This document shows positions 33,150-43,094 of a DNA stretch of 64,000 nucleotides, one piece after another (the stretch's first letter is position 1; the number at the start of each line of letters is the position of its first letter). The DNA is from Alloprevotella sp. oral taxon 473 str. F0040 (GTDB lineage: Bacteria > Bacteroidota > Bacteroidia > Bacteroidales > Bacteroidaceae). A program made the translations under genes and the position numbers. The notes under the pieces were generated by a model. It made no database searches. It saw nothing but the letters and a program-made list of their open reading frames with translations, and was not told the DNA's origin. The DNA is taken from the NCBI RefSeq assembly GCF_000318095.2, contig NZ_KB290717.1, forward strand, positions 184,520-248,519. The letters run 5' to 3'.

Positions 33150-34907
33150 TTATTTAAAGAGGATTTCTGCATCACGAATCTCTGCTTGTTTCACCCAATC
33201 TGTCGGAATGAATCTCCAGTTGTTTAGTGATTGCGGGTTGATTTCAGACTGTCTTGAAATATCTCTTCTAAGATATTCTCTCATTTCTCTATCACTAGTC
33301 CATAAAACTCTAGTTCTTAGTTTGTCTAAGGGGATTCCTGCCCCCTTGGTGAGTAGACCGCCGCCACCATTAGCCCGATATGAATTGACAGCGACACGAT
33401 ATTTTTTAGTCAAATCAAAAGGAGTACCATCAGCCATACTAAGTATAGAAACCTTTTCACCTTTGGGCTTACGAACATCAACTGTATAATTGATTCCTGC
33501 TGCAGAATCAAAGTTGTAAGACGAAAATCGAAGACGTTGCCAAGGCTCCAAAGCCTTCTCTAAATCAGGTCGGAAAAGAAGGAAATGATCAGAAGAGTTG
33601 TGCATTTGATTAGTCCATATTCCGTAACTCTCCTCAAGATAGTGCTTTATCTCTAATCCTGTAAGGCTCAATACTAATAGTTGATTTTCGTACTTGTATA
33701 AGTTAAATAAGTCTGCCATCCTTATCGGACCAATAGGTATAGCAGCATCAAAAGACAGAGGAGCGGCAAAACTAATGTCTGCTCCAGTGACTGCGAGCTG
33801 AATCTGGTGAATGTAGTCAACGAAAGGTGAAGAGCCAAAAAATGCAGGACGAGTGTCAAGTGTCGCTTTATTATAGCCAATTACTTGGGTAGTGAATTCT
33901 TTTATAGCTTCAAAATCCTTTTGAAACCTTTTGAGAAAGTCTTGGTCTGGTTCTTGATTACGGATGTCTACCAGTTGTCCTGTAATTTGTTTCTTCACCA
34001 CTTTCCCATTAGAATCAAGTCCCAACATAAAGTCTGCTTGAGCCACGCGCATAGCATTGGCCCCAGGGTTGAGCACGAGAACCTTTTGCTGTGTACTATC
34101 ATTAAGGATTTCTCTATTTGCTTCACGATGATCATGACCACAGAATACTACATCAATGCCCGGTACTTGCTCTGCAATTTGATAAGCACAATGATCTAAC
34201 ATGCGAGACTTGCTATGCTCTGGACCTACTCCGCTGTGAACCACTACTGCGATAACGTCTGCTTTTGCTGCTCTGCGTATCTTAGGAACAAGCCGTTTTG
34301 CTGTTTCGGTTGCATCTTTAAAATCTAAATTTGACCAAAGATGTTCAGGTAACCATTGAGGAATCGTTGGCGTGATCATACCTAAAACGGCGATGCGAAC
34401 GCCATCTACTTCTTCTTGCACATAAGCTGTGAGATAAGGACGCTGATCAGAGCGCTTATATACGTTCGCACCAAGAACAGCAAAGCCACATTCATCCATC
34501 CATTTATCATATACGGCGTGTCCTGTCTCAACGTCATGATTTCCTAATGTTGCACAGAGATATCCCATGTCATTGAGCATGCGAGCGCAGAGATGAGAAG
34601 ATGCGGTGTCTACGTAGTTGTAGTAATATGCTGATGGTTGTCCTTGTAAAATATCGCCATTATCCACAAGAAGAATACGATGATTGCCTCTTTCTTTGCG
34701 TAATTGTTTTACATAAGTGGAAACGCGACTGAGGCTTCCTTCTCCAGGTTTGCCATTGATAAAATCATAAGGAAAATAATTGCCATGCACATCTGATGTT
34801 TCTACAATCGAGAAACTAATAGTCTTAGCAACTTTTTGGGCCAATGCACTTCCAGTCCAGAAAAGACTACAAAGAATAACCCAAGTAGCGAGTCGTTTTG
34901 TGTTCAT
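33150..34907 (-). CDS. 5'-nucleotidase / 2',3'-cyclic phosphodiesterase family protein
   Basis: A 585-residue exported enzyme of the UshA/CpdB family. Signal peptide M-N-T-K-R-L-A-T-W-V ... G-S-A-L-A-Q (cut near residue 23). The metallophosphoesterase half has E-T-S-D-V-H-G-N, V-D-N-G-D-I-L-Q-G, A-T-L-G-N-H-D-V-E and F-C-G-H-D-H-R-E; the C-terminal substrate half (about 350-560) carries R-A-N-G-G-G-G. It should release phosphate and nucleosides from nucleotides in the periplasm. The family contains 5'-nucleotidases, cyclic phosphodiesterases and UDP-sugar hydrolases, and the exact activity is open. It has its own promoter and faces away from pyrB. Confidence 0.88.
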   Translation of the reverse strand: MNTKRLATWVILCSLFWTGSALAQKVAKTISFSIVETSDVHGNYFPYDFINGKPGEGSLSRVSTYVKQLRKERGNHRILLVDNGDILQGQPSAYYYNYVDTASSHLCARMLNDMGYLCATLGNHDVETGHAVYDKWMDECGFAVLGANVYKRSDQRPYLTAYVQEEVDGVRIAVLGMITPTIPQWLPEHLWSNLDFKDATETAKRLVPKIRRAAKADVIAVVVHSGVGPEHSKSRMLDHCAYQIAEQVPGIDVVFCGHDHREANREILNDSTQQKVLVLNPGANAMRVAQADFMLGLDSNGKVVKKQITGQLVDIRNQEPDQDFLKRFQKDFEAIKEFTTQVIGYNKATLDTRPAFFGSSPFVDYIHQIQLAVTGADISFAAPLSFDAAIPIGPIRMADLFNLYKYENQLLVLSLTGLEIKHYLEESYGIWTNQMHNSSDHFLLFRPDLEKALEPWQRLRFSSYNFDSAAGINYTVDVRKPKGEKVSILSMADGTPFDLTKKYRVAVNSYRANGGGGLLTKGAGIPLDKLRTRVLWTSDREMREYLRRDISRQSEINPQSLNNWRFIPTDWVKQAEIRDAEILFK

Positions 34908-34937
34908 TTGTATCTATATTACCTAAAAAACTAGCTA

Positions 34938-34968
34938 CAAAGGTAGTAATAATCTATCGGCTATCCAA
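34938..34968 (-). promoter_or_regulatory. Promoter of the 5'-nucleotidase family gene
   Basis: On the minus strand, TTG (34968-34966), 20-base spacer, TACCTTTG (34945-34938), 30 bases before the ATG. Confidence 0.6.
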
Positions 34969-35048
34969 GATTACTACTTTAATTTCATTGAAGGACAATC
35001 TATATATATGTTTGTTAAGCCGTGAAACACAAGTTTAACCCCCTTTTC

Positions 35049-35080
35049 TTTGGTTATTATCCAATTTATTAGTAGTTTTG
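35049..35080 (+). promoter_or_regulatory. Promoter of pyrBI
   Basis: TTTG (35049-35052), 20-base spacer, TAGTTTTG (35073-35080). Its position rules out the upstream TTG at 35078 as a start and supports ATG 35117. Confidence 0.65.
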
Positions 35081-35116
35081 GAGTTAAATTCTCAATACAA
35101 CAATCCAAACGCTTCT

Positions 35117-36067
35117 ATGTTACACAACAGTAGCTTGGTTAGTATCGCAGATCTTTCTCGCGATAAGATCCTTTATCTCATGGAGATGGCTCAAGAGTTC
35201 GAGCGTCATCCTAACCGAAAACTGCTGGATGGCCGCATTGTTGCCACCCTGTTTTTTGAACCTTCGACACGTACAAGACTTTCCTTTGAAACTGCCGCTC
35301 ATAGACTTGGAGCAAGTGTTATCGGATTTACAGATCCGAAAGTAACTTCATCGACTAAAGGTGAAACGCTCAAAGACACCATTATGATGGTGGCCAATTA
35401 TAGTGATGTGATTGTTATGCGCCACTTTCTAGAAGGAGCTGCACTGTACGCAAGTGAACTAACATCCACCCCAGTAGTCAATGCAGGAGATGGAGCGCAC
35501 CAACATCCTTCTCAGACCTTACTTGACCTTTACACAATGCTTCAAACTCAGGGAACGCTTGAGAACTTGAATATTCATCTTGTTGGTGATTTGAAATATG
35601 GTCGTACGGTTCATTCTTTGATTATGGCTATGCGTCATTTTAATCCAACTTTCCATTTTATTGCTCCAAAAGAACTTGCCATGCCTGAAGAGTACAAGCA
35701 GTACTGCAACAAGCATGGCATTAAATTTGTAGAGCACGAGGAGTTTAATGAAGACACCATTGCGGCTGCTGATATTATCTACATGACGCGTGTGCAACGT
35801 GAACGTTTTTCTGATTTAATGGAATATGAGCGGGTGAAGGATGTCTATATACTCCGAGGTGACATGTTGGGGAAAGCTAAAGATAATATGCGAATTCTGC
35901 ATCCTCTCCCACGTGTGAATGAAATTACGCAAGATGTAGATGAAACTCCGCATGCTTATTATTTTCAACAGGCTTTGAATGGTCTCTATGCTCGTGAGGC
36001 TATTCTATGTGATGTCTTGGGAATCCCCCTCGAGGATATTAAAAAAGATACAACAGTTATTCACTGA
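35117..36067 (+). CDS. pyrB: Aspartate carbamoyltransferase catalytic subunit
   Basis: A 316-residue enzyme that joins carbamoyl phosphate and aspartate, the committed step of pyrimidine synthesis. Carbamoyl-phosphate loop [12 protein letters not shown], the S-x-x-K loop [15 protein letters not shown], and R-V-Q-x-E-R-F near the C-terminal half are all present. The ATG at 35117 ([15 protein letters not shown]) fits the family start and lies 37 bases after the -7 element. It is followed after 21 bases by the regulatory subunit gene, so the holoenzyme is of the E. coli type with allosteric control. Confidence 0.96.
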   Translation: MLHNSSLVSIADLSRDKILYLMEMAQEFERHPNRKLLDGRIVATLFFEPSTRTRLSFETAAHRLGASVIGFTDPKVTSSTKGETLKDTIMMVANYSDVIVMRHFLEGAALYASELTSTPVVNAGDGAHQHPSQTLLDLYTMLQTQGTLENLNIHLVGDLKYGRTVHSLIMAMRHFNPTFHFIAPKELAMPEEYKQYCNKHGIKFVEHEEFNEDTIAAADIIYMTRVQRERFSDLMEYERVKDVYILRGDMLGKAKDNMRILHPLPRVNEITQDVDETPHAYYFQQALNGLYAREAILCDVLGIPLEDIKKDTTVIH

Positions 36068-36088
36068 AAATTTAGAGTAAGTCACACC

Positions 36089-36538
36089 ATGAAAAGAGAA
36101 AAACTCATGGTTGCCGCCATTGAGAATGGAACGGTGATTGATCATATCCCATCCAATAGACTATTTGAAGTTATTCGTCTTTTGGGAATTGAAGAATTAG
36201 ACCATGATACTGTGTTTATAGGTTATAATCTTCGGAGTAGTGCAATGAATCGTAAGAGTATCATCAAAATAGCCAATCGCTTTTTCTCTGAATTAGAACT
36301 TAACCAGTTATCAGTTGTAGCGCCTAATGTTACTTTAAGCATTATCAAAGATTACACCGTTGTAGAGAAGCGTGCTGTAGTCTTACCTACTGAGCTAACT
36401 AATATTGTCCGGTGTAACAATCCGAAATGCATTTGTAATAACGAACCAATGCCCACTCGATTTACAGTGAGCGATGGAATTCTTTCTTGCCACTATTGTG
36501 ACATGGAACAACTCCTTACTCAAGTAAAACTGGTGTAG
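36089..36538 (+). CDS. pyrI: Aspartate carbamoyltransferase regulatory subunit
   Basis: A 149-residue regulatory chain. The N-terminal nucleotide-binding domain has V-A-A-I-E-N-G-T-V-I-D-H-I and I-G-Y-N-L-R-S-S-A-M-N-R-K-S-I-I-K-I. The C-terminal zinc domain has four cysteines at 109, 114, 134 and 137 (C-N-N-P-K-C and C-H-Y-C), matching the E. coli zinc site with a slightly shorter loop. It binds ATP/CTP/UTP and ties the two catalytic trimers together. It ends 35 bases before glyA. Confidence 0.96.
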   Translation: MKREKLMVAAIENGTVIDHIPSNRLFEVIRLLGIEELDHDTVFIGYNLRSSAMNRKSIIKIANRFFSELELNQLSVVAPNVTLSIIKDYTVVEKRAVVLPTELTNIVRCNNPKCICNNEPMPTRFTVSDGILSCHYCDMEQLLTQVKLV

Positions 36539-36573
36539 TACTATTTTTCTAGTCTTACCCTTATATAATTAGT

Positions 36574-37848
36574 ATGGATCAACAGATTTTCGACCTTATT
36601 ACTGCTGAAAAGAACCGTCAAGTTCATGGCGTAGAGCTGATTGCTAGCGAAAACTTCGTAAGTGATGAAGTGATGCTTGCAATGGGTAGTGTATTAACAA
36701 ACAAGTATGCAGAAGGTTATCCTGGACACCGGTATTATGGTGGCTGTCAGGTTGTCGATCAAGTAGAGCAGTTAGCTATTGATCGACTTTGTACACTCTT
36801 CGATGCCGAGTATGCTAATGTACAACCTCACTCAGGAGCACAGGCTAATCAAGCTGTGTTTTTAGCAGTCATGAAACCTGGAGATAAATTCCTAGGGCTT
36901 AGCCTTGATCACGGGGGACATCTATCACATGGTTCTGCTGTGAACACTTCTGGTATCTTATACGAGCCAGTGCCATATCATCTAGTTCGTGCAACTGGTT
37001 TAGTGGACTATGACGAGATGGAAAGACTAGCACTAGAGCATAAGCCTAAACTAATCGTAGGCGGCGGTTCTGCTTATAGTCGTGAATGGGATTATGCTCG
37101 TATGCGTTCTATTGCAGATAAAGTTGGAGCGTTATTGATGGTGGATATGGCCCATCCAGCAGGACTTATAGCTGCTGGGGTTTTAGAGAATCCTGTGAAG
37201 TACGCCCATATAGTGACTTCAACCACTCATAAAACACTGAGAGGGCCTCGAGGGGGAGTTATTCTATTGGGGAAAGATTTTGACAATCCCTGGGGAATCA
37301 CTACACCTAAAGGAGTGATTAAAAAGATGTCTCAAATCATTAATAGTGCAGTTTTTCCCGGTATTCAAGGGGGGCCATTAGAGCATGTAATAGCTGCAAA
37401 AGCTGTTGCATTTGGCGAAGCTCTACGTCCTGAATTCAAAGTATGGGCGAAGCAAGTGCAAAAGAATGCACGTGTCTTAGCTACAGAGCTTTCTAAGCGA
37501 GGTTTTGACATAGTCTCTGGGGGTACAGATAATCATTCTATGCTTATCGATTTACGCCATAAGTATCCAGAGCTCACGGGGAAACAAGCCGAAAATGCTC
37601 TTGTTGCAGCAGACATAACTGTAAACAAGAATATGGTACCTTTCGATAGTCGTAGTGCATTCCAGACTTCTGGCATTCGTCTCGGGACAGCTGCAATTAC
37701 CACTAGAGGAGCAAAAGAGGACTTAGTAGTAGAGGTTGCAGCTCTAATAGAACGAGTGTTGGACAATTATGACAATGAGTCTGTTATAGCCGAAATTCGC
37801 ACATACGTGAATAAGCTTATGAAAGATTATCCATTGTTTGTTTGGTAA
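36574..37848 (+). CDS. glyA: Serine hydroxymethyltransferase
   Basis: A 424-residue PLP enzyme that interconverts serine and glycine with tetrahydrofolate. Conserved blocks: [45 protein letters not shown], and the PLP-lysine motif [15 protein letters not shown]. Length is normal for the bacterial enzyme. It lies 35 bases after pyrI on the same strand, so it may be read with pyrBI, and ends before a 19-bp hairpin. Supplies one-carbon units for the purine gene seen upstream in the window. Confidence 0.97.
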   Translation: MDQQIFDLITAEKNRQVHGVELIASENFVSDEVMLAMGSVLTNKYAEGYPGHRYYGGCQVVDQVEQLAIDRLCTLFDAEYANVQPHSGAQANQAVFLAVMKPGDKFLGLSLDHGGHLSHGSAVNTSGILYEPVPYHLVRATGLVDYDEMERLALEHKPKLIVGGGSAYSREWDYARMRSIADKVGALLMVDMAHPAGLIAAGVLENPVKYAHIVTSTTHKTLRGPRGGVILLGKDFDNPWGITTPKGVIKKMSQIINSAVFPGIQGGPLEHVIAAKAVAFGEALRPEFKVWAKQVQKNARVLATELSKRGFDIVSGGTDNHSMLIDLRHKYPELTGKQAENALVAADITVNKNMVPFDSRSAFQTSGIRLGTAAITTRGAKEDLVVEVAALIERVLDNYDNESVIAEIRTYVNKLMKDYPLFVW

Positions 37849-37865
37849 GTGAAAAAAGGATTTTC

Positions 37866-37910
37866 TATCAAGGGCAAATATCTAGATGCAGTAGATGTTT
37901 GTCCTTGATA
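37866..37910. terminator. Long hairpin after glyA
   Basis: Two 19-base arms (37866-37884 and 37892-37910) pair fully if two G-U pairs are allowed; the loop is 7 nt. It lies 17 bases after the glyA stop. Confidence 0.7.
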
Positions 37911-38451
37911 AGTTTATGAGAGATTGCAAGTACTATATGGCTACGTAATTTGTTAAAATCGCGAATTATCAAGACAAGTCGTTAGGTATGAATAGGTGTA
38001 AGTATGTGTGTTTTTGATGTGTTTTGACGTGGCCTACTAGGAAAGACTTTGGGTTATTTGACAATGTCTAGGTTATTTCCTTATTTTTATAGCGTAAAAT
38101 AGGAGATTTTGTTCTTGGGCTGGGAGTTTTAGATGAAAAAACTCGGAGAAATTATGCTGGTTAGATTCAGAAGCATCCTTAACATGTAGAAATGAGCGGT
38201 AGATACTGCGTTGCCTGGTTAAGAGTTATGAGGTTGATGACTTCATTACATGACTAGAGCATAGAAAATACACGATTCTCAATGTTAAAACGTTGTGTTA
38301 TCATGGTCTTAATTGGTACTACGAATTCTAGTCTGTGATTGAATTTTCTAATGTTAAGACTAGGGTAGTATGACTGTTTCAAAAGATTGGAGATTTTAGA
38401 GAAGAGATATCAAATATCTATCTCAAACAGTTCTTTTCGCAAAATAATTAG

Positions 38452-38500
38452 TATATTTGCTCTCGGAAAGAGTGATATTTCTCTGTTTGTAAAGAGAAAT
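38452..38500 (+). promoter_or_regulatory. fabD -7 element and leader hairpin
   Basis: TATATTTG at 38452-38459 fits the -7 consensus; the -33 element is weak. ATTTCTCT (38477-38484) and AGAGAAAT (38493-38500) form an 8-bp hairpin in the predicted 85-nt leader. Confidence 0.45.
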
Positions 38501-38550
38501 GCACGTTACATTTCAAGTAAAACTCATTTATAGATTCAAATATCATCACA

Positions 38551-39453
38551 ATGAACGCATACGTTTTCCCTGGACAAGGTGCACAGTACGTAGGCATGGG
38601 CAAAGATCTTTACGAGAATCATCCCATTGCCAAGGAATATTTTGATAAAGCCAATCAGATTTTGGGCTTTAACATCACAGATATCATGTTTAGTGGTACA
38701 GATGAAGAGCTCAAGCAAACAAAAGTGACACAACCGGCTGTCTTCTTGCATAGTGTGATTTCTGCGCTTTGCTTAGGAGAAGATTTTCGTCCTGATATGG
38801 TTGCAGGTCACTCTTTAGGAGAGCTTTCCGCACTTACAGCTGCTGGTGCTCTTTCTTTTGAAGACGGGCTACGCTTGGTCGCTAAGCGTGCAATGGCTAT
38901 GCAGACTGCTTGTGAGGCTCGCCCTGGTACTATGGCTGCTGTTATTGGCTTAGAAGATCAAGTCATTGAGGATATTTGTGCTGCAGTTGCAAAAGAAACG
39001 GGTCAGATAGTAGTGCCTGCCAACTATAATTGTCCTGGACAGCTCGTGATTTCAGGTGAACGTGAAGCCATTGAGATGGCCTGTGAAAAATTGAAAGAGG
39101 CTGGTGCAAAACGTGCACTTGTTCTTCCTGTTGGCGGTGCGTTCCATTCTCCTGTTATGCAGGCTGCAAAAGATGAGTTGGAGAAAGCGATTGCAACTAC
39201 ATCATTTGCAGAGCCTAAGTGTCCAGTCTATCAGAATGTTGATGGGACTGCTCACACATCTCCCGAAGAAATCAAAGTAAATCTTATTGCTCAGTTGACT
39301 TCTTCTGTATTGTGGACAAAGGAAGTGAATAGCATGGTGGCAGCAGGTGCTACAGTTTTCACAGAATGCGGTCCTGGTAAGGCATTGCAAGGTATGATTT
39401 CCAAAATATGCAAGGGAAATTCAGACGTTTCAGTGCAAGGTGCTAGCCTTTAA
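38551..39453 (+). CDS. fabD: Malonyl-CoA-ACP transacylase
   Basis: A 300-residue enzyme that moves the malonyl group from CoA to acyl carrier protein. The nucleophile Ser88 lies in V-A-G-H-S-L-G-E-L-S-A; the oxyanion motif is F-P-G-Q-G-A-Q near the start, Q-P-A-V-F-L-H around residue 61, an Arg in V-A-K-R-A-M-A-M-Q, and the catalytic His in P-V-G-G-A-F-H-S-P-V-M (about H201). Length normal, no signal peptide. It is monocistronic by layout: a leader with its own -7 element upstream and a terminator downstream, and no other fatty-acid gene beside it (fabI is 3.6 kb away). Confidence 0.96.
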   Translation: MNAYVFPGQGAQYVGMGKDLYENHPIAKEYFDKANQILGFNITDIMFSGTDEELKQTKVTQPAVFLHSVISALCLGEDFRPDMVAGHSLGELSALTAAGALSFEDGLRLVAKRAMAMQTACEARPGTMAAVIGLEDQVIEDICAAVAKETGQIVVPANYNCPGQLVISGEREAIEMACEKLKEAGAKRALVLPVGGAFHSPVMQAAKDELEKAIATTSFAEPKCPVYQNVDGTAHTSPEEIKVNLIAQLTSSVLWTKEVNSMVAAGATVFTECGPGKALQGMISKICKGNSDVSVQGASL

Positions 39454-39467
39454 TACCTAAAAGATAA

Positions 39468-39510
39468 AAGCAGATGCTGCAGACTCATCAAGGGGCTGTG
39501 GCTTCTGCTT
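39468..39510 (+). terminator. Imperfect hairpin with T-run after fabD
   Basis: AAGCAGA (39468-39474) pairs with TCTGCTT (39504-39510) and further inner pairs exist; CTTTTTATT follows. Confidence 0.6.
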
Positions 39511-39628
39511 CTTTTTATTGCCCGATTATTCTGTAGAATATTTTTATTTTTAGAGGATTGCTTCTGGCTTACGTGTCTCCTTTGAGCAATGCTCTTCGAT
39601 GGTATGAAAGCCCCTACTTTAGATCCCC

Positions 39629-41329
39629 ATGAATATATATCAAGTTTTTACGCGATTATACGGTGCTTGGTCACCAGCTCAGAATCTTCCTAATGGAACC
39701 ATTGAGAGCAATGGTGTAGCTAAATTCAATGATTTTACAACTGATAGATTGCAGCGTATTAAAGATTTTGGTTTTTCTCACGTGTGGTTCACGGGAGTTT
39801 TAGAGCATGCTACTCAAACAGACTATTCACACTATGGAATTCGTCCAGATCATCCTTGGATAGTAAAAGGTAGGGCAGGTTCTCCCTACGCTATTAAAGA
39901 TTACTTTGATGTTGACCCCGATCTTGCTGAAGATGTGTCTCAACGTATGGCGGAATTTGAAGCTTTAGTGGAACGAACTCACAAAGCAGGCTTGAAAGTT
40001 GTAATTGATTTTGTGCCTAATCATGTGGCACGATCTTATCATTCTGATGTAGCTCCTAAAGATTTTGAGGATCTAGGGGTTAATGATGATGATGAAATGG
40101 CTTTTTCTCCGCGTAATAACTTCTACTATTGCTGGGGAGAACCATTGCATACAGAGAGTTTTGTGCATAATGGACACGGAGGGATTCCATATATAGAATA
40201 TCCTGCTAAGGCAACAGGTAATGATGTGTTTCATGCTTGGCCTGGTCCAAACGATTGGTATGAAACAATCAAGCTTAATTATGGAGTAGATTATAACGGT
40301 GGGGGAGCGCAACACTTCGATCCCATCCCTTCTACTTGGCAAAAAATGACTGACATACTGCTTTTTTGGGCTGCCAAGGGAGTAGATGCATTTCGTTGTG
40401 ATATGGCGGAAATGGTGCCTGTTTACTTTTGGCAACATGCAATTGCAAAAGTAAAAGCAAAGTATGAAGTTCAGTTTATTGCAGAAGTCTATAATCCTAA
40501 TCTTTATCGTAGTTATATCCATCACGGAGGCTTTGATTACCTTTATGATAAGGTTGGACTTTATGATACTCTTCGTGCTGTGATTTGTAAAAATGCACCA
40601 GCTTCTAATATAACTTCTGTGTGGCAAAGTACAGATGATATTAAGGAGTATATGCTCTATTTTTTAGAAAATCATGATGAACAACGTATAGCTTCTGATT
40701 TCTTTTGTGGAGATGCGAACAAAGCAATACCTGCATTAGCTGTTGCTGCTTTTATAGGCAACAACCCTTTGATGGTGTATGCTGGTCAGGAAATCGGAGA
40801 GAAGGGAATGGATGCAGAAGGTTTTTCTGGAAAAGATGGGCGAACTACCATTTTTGACTATTGGAGTGTGTCTAGTCTTCGAAAATTAGCTTTGATATCT
40901 TCTGGAGCAAAGGGTAAGAATGTGCCAAATAAAATATTGACAGACAAAGAGTTGTATTTGTATAAGTGTTATGAGAGCGTTCTTCGATTGAGAAATATAA
41001 ATCAAGCACTAAGAGAAGGGCTTTTTTACGACTTGATGTATGTTAATTATGATGGAAGTGAAGGCTTTGATCCCCAACGTCATTTTGCTTTCTTGAGACG
41101 AGGCAAAGATGAACTCCTTCTTTGTGTAGCAAACTTTTCAGATAAAGATGCAGATTGTGGGGTTCGTATACCTATGCATGCCTTTGATTTTCTATCAATG
41201 ACTTCTGGGAATTTCTCTACCGAAGATATTCTTTCTGGAGAGAAAACTTCAATAACCCTTATTCCTGATGCATTCACACAGGTAAAAGTAGGAGCTAATA
41301 AAGCTGTTCTATTGTCTGTGAAATGCTAA
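39629..41329 (+). CDS. GH13 alpha-amylase family protein, cytoplasmic
   Basis: A 566-residue glycoside hydrolase of family 13. The four GH13 regions are present: V-V-I-D-F-V-P-N-H (region I, about 128-136), G-V-D-A-F-R-C-D-M-A-E-M (region II, nucleophile Asp), F-I-A-E-V-Y (region III, acid/base Glu) and F-L-E-N-H-D-E-Q-R (region IV, Asp). There is no signal peptide, so it should act in the cytoplasm, for example on glycogen or imported maltodextrins. The C-terminal 90 residues form the usual beta-sandwich. Specificity (amylase, maltogenic or transferase) cannot be fixed. It ends 29 bases before ispE and may be cotranscribed with it, though the functions are unrelated. Confidence 0.9.
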   Translation: MNIYQVFTRLYGAWSPAQNLPNGTIESNGVAKFNDFTTDRLQRIKDFGFSHVWFTGVLEHATQTDYSHYGIRPDHPWIVKGRAGSPYAIKDYFDVDPDLAEDVSQRMAEFEALVERTHKAGLKVVIDFVPNHVARSYHSDVAPKDFEDLGVNDDDEMAFSPRNNFYYCWGEPLHTESFVHNGHGGIPYIEYPAKATGNDVFHAWPGPNDWYETIKLNYGVDYNGGGAQHFDPIPSTWQKMTDILLFWAAKGVDAFRCDMAEMVPVYFWQHAIAKVKAKYEVQFIAEVYNPNLYRSYIHHGGFDYLYDKVGLYDTLRAVICKNAPASNITSVWQSTDDIKEYMLYFLENHDEQRIASDFFCGDANKAIPALAVAAFIGNNPLMVYAGQEIGEKGMDAEGFSGKDGRTTIFDYWSVSSLRKLALISSGAKGKNVPNKILTDKELYLYKCYESVLRLRNINQALREGLFYDLMYVNYDGSEGFDPQRHFAFLRRGKDELLLCVANFSDKDADCGVRIPMHAFDFLSMTSGNFSTEDILSGEKTSITLIPDAFTQVKVGANKAVLLSVKC

Positions 41330-41358
41330 TTCCTTGAACCTATAAATATGATTGGACC

Positions 41359-42195
41359 ATGGTAGTCTTTCCTTGCGCCAAAATTAATTTAGGTCTTAAT
41401 ATTGTTGCTCGCCGTCCTGATGGCTATCATGATATTGAGACTGTTTTCTATCCCATACCTTTGCATGATAATCTAGAGGTCATATCAGCACCTAATGCTA
41501 CTCAGCCTTGTTTGCTGCATGAAACGGGGCTTCAACTTGATGGGAGTCCTGATAATAATCTTGTTGTCAAGGTTTATCGTCAACTTCGCGAGGACTATCC
41601 CCAGATTCCTCCTGTTGAAGTTTGGCTACATAAGCGAATTCCCTCTGGTGCAGGTTTAGGAGGGGGCAGTAGTGATGCTGCTTTTATGATGCGATTGCTC
41701 AATGAAGAATATGAACTTGGCATGGATGATGATGATGTTGAATTTCGATTAAGCAGAATAGGAGCTGATTGTCCTTTTTTCTATCACGCGCGCCCTGCGT
41801 ATGCCACAGGTATAGGCGACGAACTTACGCCAATTGACTTCGAACTTTCTGGATGGAATCTGGTACTTGTTAAACCTAGAGTACATGTTTCTACTAGGGA
41901 AGCTTATGCTTTAGTGACACCTCGAGCCTCAAGTGAGAGTTTATTACTCTCTTTGTCCCGTCCTGTGGAAACCTGGAGAGACACGATAAAGAATGACTTT
42001 GAACTAAGTGTTTTTCAGCGCTATCCAGAGATTTCAGCTATCAAACAAACATTATATGATATGGGTGCAGTGTATGCCTCTATGTCCGGTAGTGGTTCAA
42101 GTGTCTTTGGTTTATTCCGTAATCGGCAGCCTGAAGCTGAAGAGGTGTTTCGTGATTGCTTTGTTTCTGAGATGCGTTTGCGCTCATTCCTCTGA
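41359..42195 (+). CDS. ispE: 4-diphosphocytidyl-2-C-methyl-D-erythritol kinase
   Basis: A 278-residue GHMP kinase of the MEP isoprenoid pathway. It begins V-F-P-C-A-K-I-N-L-G-L-N-I, has R-R-P-D-G-Y-H-D-I-E-T (substrate binding), the ATP-binding glycine/serine loop P-S-G-A-G-L-G-G-G-S-S-D-A-A, G-A-D-C-P-F-F near residue 136 and the C-terminal M-S-G-S-G-S-S-V-F-G-L. It phosphorylates the 2-hydroxyl of CDP-ME. It is followed after 13 bases by the HD gene, so likely cotranscribed. Confidence 0.95.
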   Translation: MVVFPCAKINLGLNIVARRPDGYHDIETVFYPIPLHDNLEVISAPNATQPCLLHETGLQLDGSPDNNLVVKVYRQLREDYPQIPPVEVWLHKRIPSGAGLGGGSSDAAFMMRLLNEEYELGMDDDDVEFRLSRIGADCPFFYHARPAYATGIGDELTPIDFELSGWNLVLVKPRVHVSTREAYALVTPRASSESLLLSLSRPVETWRDTIKNDFELSVFQRYPEISAIKQTLYDMGAVYASMSGSGSSVFGLFRNRQPEAEEVFRDCFVSEMRLRSFL

Positions 42196-42208
42196 TTAGA
42201 ATTAGGCT

Positions 42209-42847
42209 ATGACAGAAGATGAAATACTAAAGAACCGAAAGATTTTCTTAGATGTAAGTCGATTTTACATTAAACGAGACGGATTAATCGGGCTTCTTGA
42301 ATACCTGAATTGCAATACAGATTTCTTTTCTGCACCAGCCTCTCCGTCTCATCATTTAGATGAGCCTGGAGGATTGTGTCTGCATTCGCTAAATGTGTTT
42401 GAAACCTTGCTACGTATCTATAAATCAACGTTACAACCACACGTATTTAGTGATGATAATGCATGCTATGACCCGATTCCTGAAGAGAGTTTAGCGATAG
42501 TAGCACTTTTTCATGATATATGGAAGTGTAACCGCTATAAGCCTTGTGAGAAAAGACGTAAAAATCCCTATGGATATTGGGAGACCTATTCAGGTTATGA
42601 GGAAGAAGACGAATTTCCTTACGGCCATGGAGAGAAATCTAATCTTATAGTTTCGCATTATCTCAAACTTCATCGGGATGAATTGCTTGCTATTCGTTGG
42701 CATCGAGGTGCATTTGAAGCTGGAGAGGCTGGATCTCAGATGAGAAAATCCTATTATGAAGCTTGCCGAAAGTTTGCGCTAGTGCCATTATTGCAGAGTG
42801 CAGATATGCTAGCAACACTTTGTATAGATCCGAAGGATTATTATTAG
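42209..42847 (+). CDS. HD-domain hydrolase-like protein
   Basis: A 212-residue protein with a divergent HD domain: G-G-L-C-L-H-S-L-N-V-F (first His), L-F-H-D-I-W-K (the H-D pair, residues about 107-110) and a later Asp in L-Q-S-A-D-M-L-A. These are the metal ligands of HD phosphohydrolases, which often act on nucleotides or nucleic acid ends. An internal segment (Y-K-P-C-E-K-R-R-K ... Y-S-G-Y-E-E-E-D-E) is charged and unlike other HD families that I can name. It lies 13 bases after ispE. I recognise the superfamily but not the function; similar proteins occur in phage and chromosomes of Bacteroidales. Confidence 0.68.
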   Translation: MTEDEILKNRKIFLDVSRFYIKRDGLIGLLEYLNCNTDFFSAPASPSHHLDEPGGLCLHSLNVFETLLRIYKSTLQPHVFSDDNACYDPIPEESLAIVALFHDIWKCNRYKPCEKRRKNPYGYWETYSGYEEEDEFPYGHGEKSNLIVSHYLKLHRDELLAIRWHRGAFEAGEAGSQMRKSYYEACRKFALVPLLQSADMLATLCIDPKDYY

Positions 42848-43003
42848 CTGTGAATGGGCTTTTACTTGTTAATATATTTGTTCTTGCTGAAATATAGAAA
42901 GTTTTTTGTGTGTATATAACCTGATTTTCTCTTTTTCTCAAGCATCAAATATGGCAGTAAAATGAAAAAAAACTCCTCTAGAGTAAAATTATTCAGTTAT
43001 AGG

Positions 43004-43034
43004 TTGGCTGTTTTGCACAAAATCGCTATTTTTG
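43004..43034 (+). promoter_or_regulatory. Promoter of fabI
   Basis: TTGG (43004-43007), 19-base spacer, TATTTTTG (43027-43034). Because it overlaps an upstream TTG at 43032, translation should begin at ATG 43095. Confidence 0.6.
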
Positions 43035-43094
43035 CGCAGAATAATTCATAACATAATCTCTCTTATTGGGAGATCATTATCTTTTAAACTGCAT

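Larger units (their letters stand above)
37849..38550. other. 702-base gap between glyA and fabD
   Basis: Holds the glyA terminator hairpin (37866-37910), a fabD promoter candidate (38452-38459) and a small leader hairpin (38477-38500). Between about 37911 and 38440 I see no frame, repeat or structure that I can support. Confidence 0.55.

Noticed and set aside
40073-40627. Minus-strand frame of 184 codons inside the GH13 gene
   Set aside because: All four GH13 motifs lie on the plus strand; the opposite translation is His/Ile-rich and unlike any family.
41359-42847. ispE-HD pair as a phage-defence module
   Set aside because: The HD protein lies in a housekeeping run with normal composition and no defence partner, so this is not supported.
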